DNA of 64,000 bases, taken from NCBI RefSeq assembly GCF_014204975.1, contig NZ_JACHMM010000001.1:5642037-5706036 (forward strand), in the 5' to 3' direction. The number at the start of each line of letters is the position of its first letter. Position 1 is the first letter of the stretch. The notes beneath the pieces were generated by a model. The model saw only the letters and a list, made by a program, of their open reading frames with translations, had not been told where the DNA came from and searched no databases. This DNA is from Jiangella mangrovi. GTDB taxonomy: Bacteria; Actinomycetota; Actinomycetes; Jiangellales; Jiangellaceae. Shown piece after piece: positions 56,171 through 64,000 of the stretch. The position numbers were made by a program, and so were the translations under genes.

Positions 56171-57438
56171 TGGGCGCGGCGCCCGCGGTCTCGGCCGCAC
56201 CACGCCGGCTGCCGCTGGCCGCCGTCCTGGGCGCGTACCTCACGTCGGTCACCTGCACCGCCGTCTCCGCGATCGCCATCCCCTGGCTGGTGCTCAGCAC
56301 GACGGGCAGCGCCACCCGTACCGGCGTGGTCGTGTTCGCCGAGATGGCTCCGTACGTCGCGATGCAGGCGCTCGCCGGCCCATGGGTCGAGCGCATCGGG
56401 CCCCGGCGGGCCAGCTGGCTCGCCAACCTCGTCGCGGGGCTGGTCCTGCTGCTCGTCCCGCTGCTGTACGCGAGCGGGCAGCTCGGCTACGGCGTGCTGG
56501 TGGCCCTGGTCGCCGTGGTGGGCGCGGTGCGCGGCGTGGCCGACTGCGGCAGCGCACCGCTGGTCCCAGGCTCCGCGTCCCTGAGCCGGACCTCGCTGAG
56601 CCGGGCGGCCGGACTGCACGCCTCGGCCAGCCAGGCCGGCAACCTGCTCGGCGCACCGCTGGCGGCGGTGCTGCTGAGCCTGCTGCCCGCGCCGCTGGTC
56701 CTGATCGTCAGCGGGGGCGGGTTCGTGCTCGCGTCGCTGCTGGTCCGATTCCTGGTGCCGGGCGAGCTCGGCAGGGGCACCGACCCGGTCGAGCCGTACC
56801 TGCGCCGGATCGCCGACGGCCTCTCCTTCCTCGTCCACGACCCCCTGCTCCGCGCGCTGGTCGTCATGATCGCCGCGACGAACCTGCTCGGCACCGGCTA
56901 CCTGAGCGTGCTGCTGCCGTCGTGGGTCCGCGACAACGGACTGGCGGTGGCCGCCGTCGGCACGGTCGCGGCCGCGTCGGGGCTGGGCGCGCTGGCCGGC
57001 AGCCTCCTCGGGGCCTGGCTGGCGCCGCGGGTGAACCGATGGCTCGCCTACGCCGTGGGCTTCCTGGTCGGCGGATCGCCGCTGTTCGTGGCCCTTGCCG
57101 TGAGCAGCAGCCTGCTCCCCGTCGTCGTGGTGGCGGCCTGTTGCGGCCTGGCGACGGGCGGCATCAACCCGATCATCGGCGCGGTGCAGTACGAGCGGAT
57201 CCCGGCCGAGATGCTGCCCAGGGTCCTGGGCGCGGTGAAGGCATCCGCTTGGGCCGGCATCCCGCTGGGCCCGGTCGTGGTCGGCGCCCTGACCGATCAG
57301 GCCGGCGTCCAGACGGCGCTCGTAGCCGTCGCCGTCGTCATGGCGCTGCTCACGCTCGGCCCCTTCGTGGTCCCCGCCTTCCGGCTCATGAACGAACGGC
57401 GGGCGCCGGCGCGGTCACGTCATGCGGAGACGTCGTAG
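56170..57438 (+). CDS. MFS transporter (drug exporter type)
   Basis: A 422-residue 12-helix transporter. The first helix (YLTSVTCTAVSAIAIPWLVL) and the loop RIGPRRASWLANL are typical of the MFS subgroup that includes enterobactin and macrolide exporters. It is translationally coupled to the ArsR regulator. Its last 19 bp overlap the end of the convergent Nudix gene. Confidence 0.9.
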   Translation: MGAAPAVSAAPRRLPLAAVLGAYLTSVTCTAVSAIAIPWLVLSTTGSATRTGVVVFAEMAPYVAMQALAGPWVERIGPRRASWLANLVAGLVLLLVPLLYASGQLGYGVLVALVAVVGAVRGVADCGSAPLVPGSASLSRTSLSRAAGLHASASQAGNLLGAPLAAVLLSLLPAPLVLIVSGGGFVLASLLVRFLVPGELGRGTDPVEPYLRRIADGLSFLVHDPLLRALVVMIAATNLLGTGYLSVLLPSWVRDNGLAVAAVGTVAAASGLGALAGSLLGAWLAPRVNRWLAYAVGFLVGGSPLFVALAVSSSLLPVVVVAACCGLATGGINPIIGAVQYERIPAEMLPRVLGAVKASAWAGIPLGPVVVGALTDQAGVQTALVAVAVVMALLTLGPFVVPAFRLMNERRAPARSRHAETS

Positions 57439-58142
57439 TCGAGGCGGACGGTCCAGCGCACGCCGTCGCCGTCGTCGATGGGTTGGACGGAGCTGCTGAC
57501 GTCGCGGGCGCCCTTGATGATGACGTCGACGCCGCGCTGCTCGCGGAAGGCGGTGCGGATCGCCTCCTCCGGGTCGGCGCCGTGCTCGAGCAGCCCACCG
57601 ACGGTGACGCCGTCGGGCCCGTGCCCGTACGCCGCGACGCGGTGCTCGACCCTGACGCCGTCGGCGATGGGCGGGTTCGGCTCGCGGGGCGTGAGCCGCA
57701 CGCCGTCGCCGTCGTACATGCCCATGCCGATGGCGACGAGAGGGACGGCGTCGAGGCCGGCAAGCTTGTCGAGCGGCACCCACTCGGCGAGGTCGCTGGT
57801 GCCGCCGACCTCGGGCGTCAGCTCGCCGCCGACGACGTGGCCGCGGTAGACGATGCGCACGGCATGCACGTCGACGCGGTCGAACCCCTCGGGCACATGC
57901 CTCTCGCTGACGAAATGCTCGACGTCGATGCCGAGGAGCGCGTCGAGCTCGCCGATGTAGCCGGTCTCCTCGAACAGCTCGCGCAACGCGCCATCTTGCG
58001 GATGCTCGACGGGGTCGAGGCCGCCGCCGGCCAGCGACCACTGCGGGCCGTCCTCGTAGCCGATCCAGCGCGAGAGCAGGACGCTGCCGCCGTCCTCACA
58101 GATGACGTAGGCGGAGACGCGCAGACGCTGGAAGAGGGTCAC
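57420..58142 (-). CDS. Nudix hydrolase
   Basis: A 240-residue hydrolase. The Nudix box is complete: GGGLDPVEHPQDGALRELFE followed by ETGYIG, with the Glu pair that binds metal. The C-terminal 80 residues form an extra domain of unknown function. It cleaves a nucleoside diphosphate derivative. GTG start at 58142. It shares 25 bp of promoter space with the divergent YbaK gene, and its stop overlaps that of the MFS gene. Confidence 0.92.
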   Translation of the reverse strand: MTLFQRLRVSAYVICEDGGSVLLSRWIGYEDGPQWSLAGGGLDPVEHPQDGALRELFEETGYIGELDALLGIDVEHFVSERHVPEGFDRVDVHAVRIVYRGHVVGGELTPEVGGTSDLAEWVPLDKLAGLDAVPLVAIGMGMYDGDGVRLTPREPNPPIADGVRVEHRVAAYGHGPDGVTVGGLLEHGADPEEAIRTAFREQRGVDVIIKGARDVSSSVQPIDDGDGVRWTVRLDYDVSA

Positions 58143-58167
58143 GAAGAGGGGACCGTAGCATCGGGGG

Positions 58168-58728
58168 GTGACAACTCCGAAGATCGGCCGGCTGGCCACG
58201 GAGCCGGCGCTGTCCCGTCCCGACCTGCTCGCGGGGCCGGTGAAGTCCGCGCTCGAAGGTGCGGGTTCGTTGGCCGAGTCGGTCTTCGTGGCGCCGATCG
58301 ACGCGTCACTGGCCGACACGGCCTCGTTCTGCGCCGCGTACGAGGTGTCGTTGGCGGAGTCGGCGAACTGTGTCGTGGTGGCGGGCAAGCGCGAGGGCGT
58401 CGAATATGTGGCGGCATGCATGGTGCTGGCGACGACGCGCGCCGACGTCAACGGGGTCGTGCGAAAACTACTGGGGGTGCGGAAGGCGTCGTTCCTGCCC
58501 ATGGACGCCGCTGTCGCGGCGACGGGGATGGAATACGGCGGGATCACACCCCTCGGCCTCCCCGCCGACTGGCCGATCCTGGTCGACCCCGCCGTCGCCG
58601 CGCTACCCTTCGCGGTGGTCGGCAGCGGGGTGCGCGGCTCGAAACTGACGCTCCCCGGCTCGGTCCTGGCCTCCTGGCCCGGCGCTCAGGTGGTCGAGGG
58701 CCTCGGCCGGCCCGTGCAGCAGGACTGA
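58168..58728 (+). CDS. YbaK/EbsC-family aminoacyl-tRNA deacylase
   Basis: A 186-residue editing domain. It shows CVVVAGKREGVEYVAACMVL, then GVRKASFLPMDAA with the catalytic lysine region, and EYGGITPLGLPADWPILVD, the typical GGxxPxG loop. It removes wrongly charged amino acids from tRNA (Cys or Ala from tRNA-Pro in known members). GTG start. A tRNA-Arg gene follows 31 bp later. Confidence 0.92.
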   Translation: MTTPKIGRLATEPALSRPDLLAGPVKSALEGAGSLAESVFVAPIDASLADTASFCAAYEVSLAESANCVVVAGKREGVEYVAACMVLATTRADVNGVVRKLLGVRKASFLPMDAAVAATGMEYGGITPLGLPADWPILVDPAVAALPFAVVGSGVRGSKLTLPGSVLASWPGAQVVEGLGRPVQQD

Positions 58729-58759
58729 CCTATCGGTCACAATGGTCCCTGTCTGCGAT

Positions 58760-58833
58760 GCGCCTGTAGCTCAGTCGGATAGAGCAGGAGCCTTCTAAGC
58801 TCTTGGTCGGGGGTTCGAGTCCCTCCAGGCGCA
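58760..58833 (+). tRNA. tRNA-Arg (anticodon UCU)
   Basis: A 74-nt tRNA. The acceptor GCGCCTG pairs with CAGGCGC, the D arm is GCTC/GAGC, the anticodon stem GGAGC/GCTCT encloses loop CTTCTAA (anticodon TCT), and the T arm GGGGG-TTCGAGT-CCCTC is complete. The discriminator base is A and CCA is not encoded. It reads AGA, a rare codon at this GC content. Confidence 0.97.
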
Positions 58834-58854
58834 CCTCATCCGTTCCGGATGTAA

Positions 58855-58892
58855 GGCCTCAGCGCGTCGCCATTGCTCGACGCGCCGAGGCC
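58855..58892 (+). terminator. Terminator after tRNA-Arg
   Basis: A 15-bp stem (58855-58869 with 58878-58892, one mismatch) with an 8-nt loop lies 21 bp after the tRNA. No T-run follows. Confidence 0.72.
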
Positions 58893-59365
58893 ACCGGGAT
58901 CATCGGCGTGCCAGCACCTCCTCCGGCGACCACCAGCCTAGACGGTCCCATCTGTCCCGGGCAGCAATGCATTGACGTTCGGTATAGGGCTGGGTCATCC
59001 TGAATGCACAACTCCATCGTGCATTCCCGCTCGGTGAAGCCATCTGCGGATGGTGACCGAGCGGGCTGTGCCAGCGGCGCGTTCGGCCTCTCCATCTGCT
59101 CACGCTAGGGAGAACCATTGCTCCGCGACGGCAGGAAGGCCGGTCCACGCAGCCTGCTCGCCAGGCTGACACTCATCAGGGCGCACACGCGCATCCTCGG
59201 CGAGACCCTTCGGGATCTCAGACCGTTGATCGTCGCGTTGACGCTCCTGGGAGCCGGGCTGGTTCTCGATGCAGATGATGCTCTGCGCCACCTCGTCGCG
59301 CTGCTGACGTAGCGGACGAGGCCGCAGAGAACGAGTCGCCCGGCCGAGTGCCGGGCGATCGTGCG
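58893..59365. other. 473-bp region after tRNA-Arg, possible remnant
   Basis: No confident gene. The base composition drops compared with neighbours (for example cattgacgttcggtataggg). One short rightward frame (59118-59312) is possible. There is no integrase, no repeat of the tRNA 3' end and no insertion sequence inverted repeat that I could find. It may be decayed DNA of an old integration at the tRNA. Confidence 0.5.
59118..59312 (+). CDS. Possible small membrane protein (64 aa)
   Basis: A TTG-started frame with AGGGAGA just ahead (4 nt spacing, short). It encodes a basic N-terminus and a hydrophobic stretch LRPLIVALTLLGAGLVLDAD. The composition is ordinary and no family is recognised. It could be spurious. 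Confidence 0.28.
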   Translation: MLRDGRKAGPRSLLARLTLIRAHTRILGETLRDLRPLIVALTLLGAGLVLDADDALRHLVALLT

Positions 59366-60811
59366 TCAAGCCCCGGTCGTCACCTCGCCCTCGGCGGCGT
59401 CCTCGGCCTCGTCATTGATTCCTTCATTCAGGGGTTCGGCCGCGCCGTCCTCCGCAGCCGTGGGAACGGCCTCCGCACCGTCCTGGGAGGAGAGTGAGGT
59501 CGAGACCAGCGCGGGCGGCACATCGGGCTGGCGCTCGGCCGCGTCCGGCTCGGGACGCAGGCGAGGAGGTGCCGCCGACCACGCCTTCACGTGCTGGATG
59601 ACCTCGCCGTAGAACGTGTCGACGGCGGCCAGCAGCGAGTCGATGAACGAGCCACGGCCGCGACCACGCTTGCTGCCCATGGGCAGGCTCAACGCCACCC
59701 GGAACGAGCGGAGGTCCTTCGCCGGGTCGCTCACCAGGACGGTGGGATCGTCGCGGACGACCTTGAGCAGTTCGGCGGCTCCCGCGCCGCGCCCGTGCAT
59801 CACGAAGGCCTCGACGCGCAGGTCGGGTGGCGCGTTCTTCAGCTGCCGGACCAGCCAGTTGACCCGCGTCGTCTGCCGGCCCTCCTTCGGCGCGTCGACG
59901 TCGACGTGGCAGGTGAGGCGCCCGGCGCGCAGGTCCGCCGTCACGACGAGCTCGCCGACGGTGTCGGGGATGCGGATTGCGCCGCAGAGGGTGCCGTCGT
60001 GCGCCAGGGTCTCGATGAGCGACTGGGTGCGCAGCGACGGGTCCGCGAGCTCTTTGCGCGCCAGCACCGGCGTGACCTCGGCGCCCAACTGTCGGCCGAG
60101 ACGGAGACTGGCGAACCGCAGGAGCGCGTCGAAACGGTTGGCGACCTCGCTGACGCCATTGTCGGTCGGCCGCAGCGTGCCCGCGGCGATCGCGTTGCGC
60201 GTCCCGACCCAGGTCTCGCCCATGTCGTCGAATTCGAGCGCGCCGGATCGAGGGTGCTCGAGGTAGCGGATGAGTTCACCGAGGATCCACGCCTGATCGG
60301 GATCGGCGATGCCGCGGAACTCCTTCTGCATGACCGCCTCGGTCAGCACTTTCGTCCACGACAGGTGATGCATCGCGACCTTGCGCAGCTTGCGCTTGTC
60401 GACCTTCGTCGGATGCTGCCCGGCGATCGCCGGGATCTCGTTCGAGATCGTCAGTACCGCGTCGAAGCCCTGTTCGCGGGCGATGTCGAGATAGTTCTCC
60501 AGCTGCTCCGCGACGAGCTCGTTGCTTCCCGTCTTGACCTCGACCAGCGCCGTCCAGGACTTCTGGCCGCGGCTGACCCGGACCAGGCCGTCGGGGAACA
60601 GCTTCTTCTCGCCGAGAATGAACGGCACCTCGATGTAGGTCTCGACGTTGCCGGCGGGTGCACCGATCGGCTTCGTCAGCGCCCGGCCGAACTCGCGCAC
60701 GGCGGTCATCACCGCCAGCAGCGCGGACGTCGCCCGACGCTCCTGCTCCTCGGCGCCGTTGATGCCCGAGGTCGGAATCAACCGCGCCTCGTGCCAGGAC
60801 TCTTCGGTCAT
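59366..60811 (-). CDS. PD-(D/E)XK nuclease-like protein, conserved in actinobacteria
   Basis: A 481-residue protein. Residues about 55-125 have the restriction-nuclease-like pattern: Asp74 in LFPDGLVRV, Glu91-Val-Lys93 in ALVEVKTGSNEL and Gln103 in AEQLENYLDIA. The middle (about 150-420) is unrecognised and helical, with SKRGRGRGSF as a basic patch. The last 60 residues are acidic and disordered. It might cut or bind DNA. It lies between tRNA-Arg and a RmlD-like gene, all genes of unclear link. The ATG at 60811 is used; a longer frame upstream has no support. Confidence 0.75.
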   Translation of the reverse strand: MTEESWHEARLIPTSGINGAEEQERRATSALLAVMTAVREFGRALTKPIGAPAGNVETYIEVPFILGEKKLFPDGLVRVSRGQKSWTALVEVKTGSNELVAEQLENYLDIAREQGFDAVLTISNEIPAIAGQHPTKVDKRKLRKVAMHHLSWTKVLTEAVMQKEFRGIADPDQAWILGELIRYLEHPRSGALEFDDMGETWVGTRNAIAAGTLRPTDNGVSEVANRFDALLRFASLRLGRQLGAEVTPVLARKELADPSLRTQSLIETLAHDGTLCGAIRIPDTVGELVVTADLRAGRLTCHVDVDAPKEGRQTTRVNWLVRQLKNAPPDLRVEAFVMHGRGAGAAELLKVVRDDPTVLVSDPAKDLRSFRVALSLPMGSKRGRGRGSFIDSLLAAVDTFYGEVIQHVKAWSAAPPRLRPEPDAAERQPDVPPALVSTSLSSQDGAEAVPTAAEDGAAEPLNEGINDEAEDAAEGEVTTGA

Positions 60812-60873
60812 GCTGACCGCCCCCACTTCTCGCTCCCCTGGTGCGCCGGAGGGTAGCGACGGGGCCGGACATT

Positions 60874-61707
60874 TCAGGTGGACGGCGTCAGGAACTCGCG
60901 CGCGCCGCGGAGCCGAGTGCGGAGATGCTGCTGCGTCGATCGACAGTCGAGTCGCACGTCGAGCGGGCCGGGCGGACCCAACGCGGCCCGAGTCCCCGTC
61001 GTCAGCAGGTCCGGGTCGAGGCCGTCCCGCTGCGCCACGAGCAGGCCGAGTTCGTACCGGCTCAATGCGTCGGCACCGGCGACGTGACACACACCCGACC
61101 GGTCGGAGACCGCGAGTTCCAGCAGAGCCGAAGCGAGGTCTGACACGTGGACGGGGCAGCAGATGTCGTCGGTGAACAACACTCCGGACCGCCGGCCGGC
61201 CGCCAGGTCGTGGACGAAACGCTCGTGCGGCGAGCCGCCGTCGCCGACGATCAGCGACGTCCGGGCAATCACCGACGACGGCGCGACCGCCTTGACGACC
61301 GTCTCGGCCGCCGCCTTCGCCGCGCCGTAGGCGTTGACCGGATCCGGAACGGACAGCTCGTCGTAGACCACGGCGGCGCCGGAGAAGACCGCGTCGCTGG
61401 ACACGTGGACGAGCCGCGCCCCAGCGTCGGCCGCAGCCACTGCGACATGGGCCGCACCGTCCGCCGTCGTCGTCCAGTCGGCCTGGACGTAGGCGGCGTT
61501 CACCACGACGTCGGGCGACACCGCCGCCAGCAACGCAACCACGTCCGAGCGGCGACGGATGTCGAGCGGCCGCCAGTCGAGACCGCTGCCGGAGCCCGTA
61601 CCCGACCGGCGACGGTACGTCGCCACCACGTCGAGACCCGCAGCTATGGAGCGCCGGATGAGCTCACCACCCAGGAAGCCGCTGCCGCCGACGACGAGGA
61701 TCCTCAC
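60874..61707 (-). CDS. RmlD-like NAD(P)-dependent reductase (extended SDR)
   Basis: A 277-residue Rossmann enzyme resembling dTDP-4-dehydrorhamnose reductase. It has GGSGFLGGELIRR, DVVVNAAYVQADW, VHVSSDAVFSG and the catalytic Tyr/Lys in YGAAKAAAE. The C-terminal part (CHVAGADALSRYELGLLV) is as in RmlD. No other rhamnose genes are adjacent, so the sugar substrate is open. ATG start. Confidence 0.87.
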   Translation of the reverse strand: MRILVVGGSGFLGGELIRRSIAAGLDVVATYRRRSGTGSGSGLDWRPLDIRRRSDVVALLAAVSPDVVVNAAYVQADWTTTADGAAHVAVAAADAGARLVHVSSDAVFSGAAVVYDELSVPDPVNAYGAAKAAAETVVKAVAPSSVIARTSLIVGDGGSPHERFVHDLAAGRRSGVLFTDDICCPVHVSDLASALLELAVSDRSGVCHVAGADALSRYELGLLVAQRDGLDPDLLTTGTRAALGPPGPLDVRLDCRSTQQHLRTRLRGAREFLTPST

Positions 61708-61734
61708 AGCCGCGAACGATAGTGCGCTCTCCGA

Positions 61735-61780
61735 GATGGCTGAGAATTCGGGCCGCCGGAGCGACCCGAATCCTCAGCCA
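61735..61780. terminator. Hairpin between RmlD-like gene and membrane-protein gene
   Basis: Arms atggctgagaattcggg (61735-61751) and 61764-61780 pair over 17 bp with one mismatch; loop 12 nt. It lies 10 bp below the membrane-protein stop at 61791 and probably ends that leftward transcript. Confidence 0.72.
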
Positions 61781-61790
61781 TCGAGGTGCC

Positions 61791-62435
61791 CTATTCGACT
61801 TTGACCCATTCGCCGCAGCGAACGGTTTCGAAGTCGTGTCCCTCCTCGACGGTGACCTGCGGATTGCCGCCGCTCGGCAGGTCGTTGGAGACGATGTCGT
61901 CACCGTTGGTGCCGGTCCGGAGGATGGCCCAATAGCAGGAGTCCGATACGTCCGTGGCGCGATACGTCCCGGGTGCGATGTCGACGCCGACGGTCCAGAC
62001 ACCGTCGGTGACGGTGTTGGCCTCGATACCGGCTTCGGTCTCCTCGATGGCCGTCTGTCTCTGGTCGAGTTCGGACTCGCGCTGATCGAGCGCAGCGGAC
62101 CGTTCTTCCAGATCGGTGTTGGCCTGCTCGGCCTCGTCGAGGCGCCGTTTCAGGTCGTCGCGTTGGACCTGCGTCTCTCCCAGATCGGTCTCGAGCTGGT
62201 CGGCGCGGGCTTCGGCCTGGCGGCCATCGGCGACGAGCTCAGCGGCTTCGGCTTCCATTGCGGCTTGCTGATCGCTTGCGCGACCCTCGCGAACTCCCCA
62301 CCCTGCGGCAAATGCTGCGGCGAGCAACAGCAGGCCGATCACGACGGGGATCAGGAACCGGCCTCTCCGCGCGGATTCGGCCGATACCTCCGTCGGCGGT
62401 GGAGGTGGCGGTGGAACATCGACGCTCGTGTCCAC
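61791..62435 (-). CDS. Membrane-anchored coiled-coil protein with C-terminal beta domain
   Basis: A 214-residue protein. A proline-rich start is followed by a transmembrane helix (about 27-48), a coiled coil of about 85 residues (rich in Glu, Gln, Asp), and a small domain at about 143-214 (DGVWTVGVDIAPGTYRA, SCYWAILR, ETVRCGEWVKVE) that recurs in many exported actinobacterial proteins. The two cysteines of this domain may pair. Only 9 bp separate it from the next gene upstream, so they are likely one transcript. Function is unknown. Confidence 0.78.
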   Translation of the reverse strand: MDTSVDVPPPPPPPTEVSAESARRGRFLIPVVIGLLLLAAAFAAGWGVREGRASDQQAAMEAEAAELVADGRQAEARADQLETDLGETQVQRDDLKRRLDEAEQANTDLEERSAALDQRESELDQRQTAIEETEAGIEANTVTDGVWTVGVDIAPGTYRATDVSDSCYWAILRTGTNGDDIVSNDLPSGGNPQVTVEEGHDFETVRCGEWVKVE

Positions 62436-62444
62436 TGCAGCCGC

Positions 62445-62927
62445 CTACTCGCAGGCTTCGATCTGCTCGGGCGTGTCCGCCTCGGCAATGCAGTCGAGAC
62501 CCTCGTCCAGGTCCTCGACGGCACCGAAGACGATGGTCATCCCCCAGATGCCCAGCGCCATGGCACCAGCACTGACGAGCACGGCGATTCTCGTCGTCCA
62601 CTTGTTGGTCGCCTGGCGACGGCGGACTCGACCCAGCGCCGCCAGGCCGAGTGCAAGCCCAGTGAGGCCCAGGATGATGGCGATGAAGCCCGTCAAGGGC
62701 ACGAGACCGAAGACCAGTCCGGCCATTCCGACGATGATCGCGGCGAGGCCGATGCCATTCCTGGGTGCCGGCGGCTGCTGTTGGTAGTAGCCGGGCGGTG
62801 GCTGCTGGTAGTAGCCGGACGGCGGTGGCTGCTGCGGGTATCCCGGCGGCGGCTGATCGTAGCCAGGCGGCGGCCCTTGGACGGGTGTGTTCGCTGGATC
62901 CGGCGACGCCGGTGTCGTGTTGGACAT
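62445..62927 (-). CDS. DUF4190-like small membrane protein
   Basis: A 160-residue protein. The first 55 residues are Pro/Gln/Tyr repeats (PPPGYYQQ), then two or three hydrophobic helices (GIGLAAIIVGMAGLVFGLVP and following) with an RVRRRQ loop, and an acidic extracellular end with two cysteines. This is a common actinobacterial layout of unknown role. ATG at 62927 follows a G-rich stretch. Confidence 0.8.
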   Translation of the reverse strand: MSNTTPASPDPANTPVQGPPPGYDQPPPGYPQQPPPSGYYQQPPPGYYQQQPPAPRNGIGLAAIIVGMAGLVFGLVPLTGFIAIILGLTGLALGLAALGRVRRRQATNKWTTRIAVLVSAGAMALGIWGMTIVFGAVEDLDEGLDCIAEADTPEQIEACE

Positions 62928-63043
62928 GATGGAGCCCCCCTTGCTGCGAGATCCGTTCTCGCAGCGGCGGAACCTACTCGCGGGGGCGGACAATTCAGTC
63001 GAACGTCGCGCAGGCGACACGTGCCCCCCGTACGCTCGCCAGC

Positions 63044-64000
63044 GTGGCCACGCTGCACGAGCTGAGCACCTGGATCCCCGCCCTCGAGACCCTCCTTCGC
63101 GACGCGCCGGCGCACGTGGACCTCGTCGAGTTCAGCGGCACCGTCGGCAGCGGCTCGAGTGGCGGGTCGCACCGGATGGACGGCGGCAGCCCGCCGGACG
63201 GGTGGCACGCGGACTTCGCGCTGTTCGACGCGCTCATGGACGTCGCCGGCCAAGCGAACGGCCGCACCGTCGGCGTCGTGTTGCGGGCGAGCCGGTCCGG
63301 GCGCCGCGAGGTCGAGCTGATCGAGCTGCCGGAGGCCGCGTCCTACGGCATGGGCGACATCGTCGGCGACCTGATCCTCGTCTACGGTGCCCTGCCCGCG
63401 CTGTACCGGCGGCAACCGGGCCTCGCGGCCACGAGCCGGCCCACCGCGCCGTCCGCCGACCCTGCCGCGCTCACCCGGCTCGCCCACGACAAGCTCCCGA
63501 CCAGCGGCGGAGCCACCTCGGCACAGCTCGACGCGGTCGAGAGCCGGCTCGGCACCACGCTCACCGACGAGGTCCGGGCCCTCTATCTGGCGGCCGGACG
63601 GGGTGAGCTGATCGTCGGCGGCGAGGACGGGTTCTACGGCATGGAGCTGATCCCGCTCGACGACCACGAGACCCGCGGCTGGTACCTCCCCGAGGCGCGG
63701 ATGTCGGAATGGCGGTTCGGCGCGAAGGAGACGCTCGGCCTCGACCCGCAGCGCAAGGTCCAGCCGCTCGGCGCGACGCCGCTGTGGTTCCCCGTCGGGC
63801 ACGACTGGGGCGGCAACGCCTACGCCGTCGACCTCACGCCGGACGTACGCGGGCACCGCGGCCAGGTCGTCTTCCTCGACCACGAGCAGAACGCGGGCGC
63901 GACCTTCGTCGCCGAGTCGCTCACCGAGCTGCTCGTCCACGGCCGCGAGGGCGAGCCGACCGGCCCCGTCGCCGACGCCCACACCGCACACGTCAACGAC
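63044..64000 (+). CDS. SMI1/KNR4-family protein (partial, runs off the window)
   Basis: 319 codons are visible without a stop. The N-terminal half has LHELSTWIPALETLLRD and SYGMGDIVGDLILVYGAL. A SMI1/KNR4 (SUKH) domain starts near residue 150: LDAVESRLGTTLTDEVRALY, then GGEDGFYGMELIPLD and the later WFPVGHDWGGNAYAVDL and VVFLDHEQNAGATF. SUKH proteins include immunity proteins for polymorphic toxins, but many are housekeeping regulators. No toxin gene is beside it. GTG start at 63044. Confidence 0.82.
   Translation, partial: MATLHELSTWIPALETLLRDAPAHVDLVEFSGTVGSGSSGGSHRMDGGSPPDGWHADFALFDALMDVAGQANGRTVGVVLRASRSGRREVELIELPEAASYGMGDIVGDLILVYGALPALYRRQPGLAATSRPTAPSADPAALTRLAHDKLPTSGGATSAQLDAVESRLGTTLTDEVRALYLAAGRGELIVGGEDGFYGMELIPLDDHETRGWYLPEARMSEWRFGAKETLGLDPQRKVQPLGATPLWFPVGHDWGGNAYAVDLTPDVRGHRGQVVFLDHEQNAGATFVAESLTELLVHGREGEPTGPVADAHTAHVND

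Noticed and set aside
58834-59365. Integrated island attachment site at tRNA-Arg
   Set aside because: No second copy of the tRNA 3' end, integrase or transposase was found within the window.
63044-64000. SMI1/KNR4 protein as part of a toxin-immunity system
   Set aside because: No toxin or secretion gene is beside it in the visible part; the family is too broad to decide.

Overview
The window is a stretch of chromosome from a very GC-rich actinobacterium. The evidence is GC above 70 percent with G/C-biased third codon positions, frequent GTG starts and 4-nt gene overlaps, and a set of lineage markers: NucS, an ImuA'-ImuB-DnaE2 cassette under a TCGAAC-N4-GTTCGA LexA box, an IdeR-type iron box, a Ddn-family deazaflavin oxidoreductase, a group II truncated globin and DasR-like GntR operators. 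I cannot fix the genus from sequence alone. Gene density is high and most of the window is ordinary chromosomal content.

Layout. 0-2.8 kb: tail of an FtsX-type permease, a class F sortase with a Pro/Thr-rich exported neighbour, and a secreted HNH nuclease. 2.8-10.2 kb: a 3-hydroxyacyl-CoA dehydrogenase, then a siderophore ABC importer (ATPase, lipoprotein, double permease) behind an iron box, then two oxidoreductases. 10.2-14.7 kb: a SigE-family sigma factor with its membrane propeller partner, and a response regulator, histidine kinase and PepSY protein. 14.8-21.9 kb: a GntR/HutC regulator and, convergent to it, a five-gene carbohydrate-uptake operon (binding lipoprotein, two permeases, a secreted beta-propeller protein, a secreted protein of unknown family). 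A DasR-like operator lies in front of the regulator and another in front of the operon. 22-30 kb: an SRPBCC protein with paired palindromic operators, lpdA, a WXG100-like gene with a large partner, nucS, and a fused alpha/beta-hydrolase-APH kinase. 30-35.8 kb: dnaE2, imuB, imuA'. 35.8-48.7 kb: a metallo-hydrolase, acetyltransferases, a prolyl oligopeptidase, an MscS channel, OsmC, a globin, DinB, a GH13 glucosidase, two thioesterases and ettA. 49-64 kb: ssb, a pair of dynamin-like GTPases, YbhB, a methyltransferase, an ArsR-MFS pair, Nudix, YbaK, tRNA-Arg(UCU), a PD-(D/E)XK-like protein, a RmlD-like reductase, small membrane proteins and an SMI1/KNR4 protein cut by the window end.

The least ordinary content is not protein-coding. 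Intergenic DNA carries several families of dispersed inverted repeats. One (copies near 4.7, 37.0 and 50.3 kb, plus a half copy at 36.65 kb) has an invariant outer stem and core, and an inner stem whose sequence changes between copies while pairing is kept, as expected of a selected hairpin or structured RNA. A second family of about 105 bp lies beside it in two places. Two further palindrome families, and a related single palindrome, occur between genes in divergent, convergent and tandem settings, so a simple terminator role does not explain all of them.
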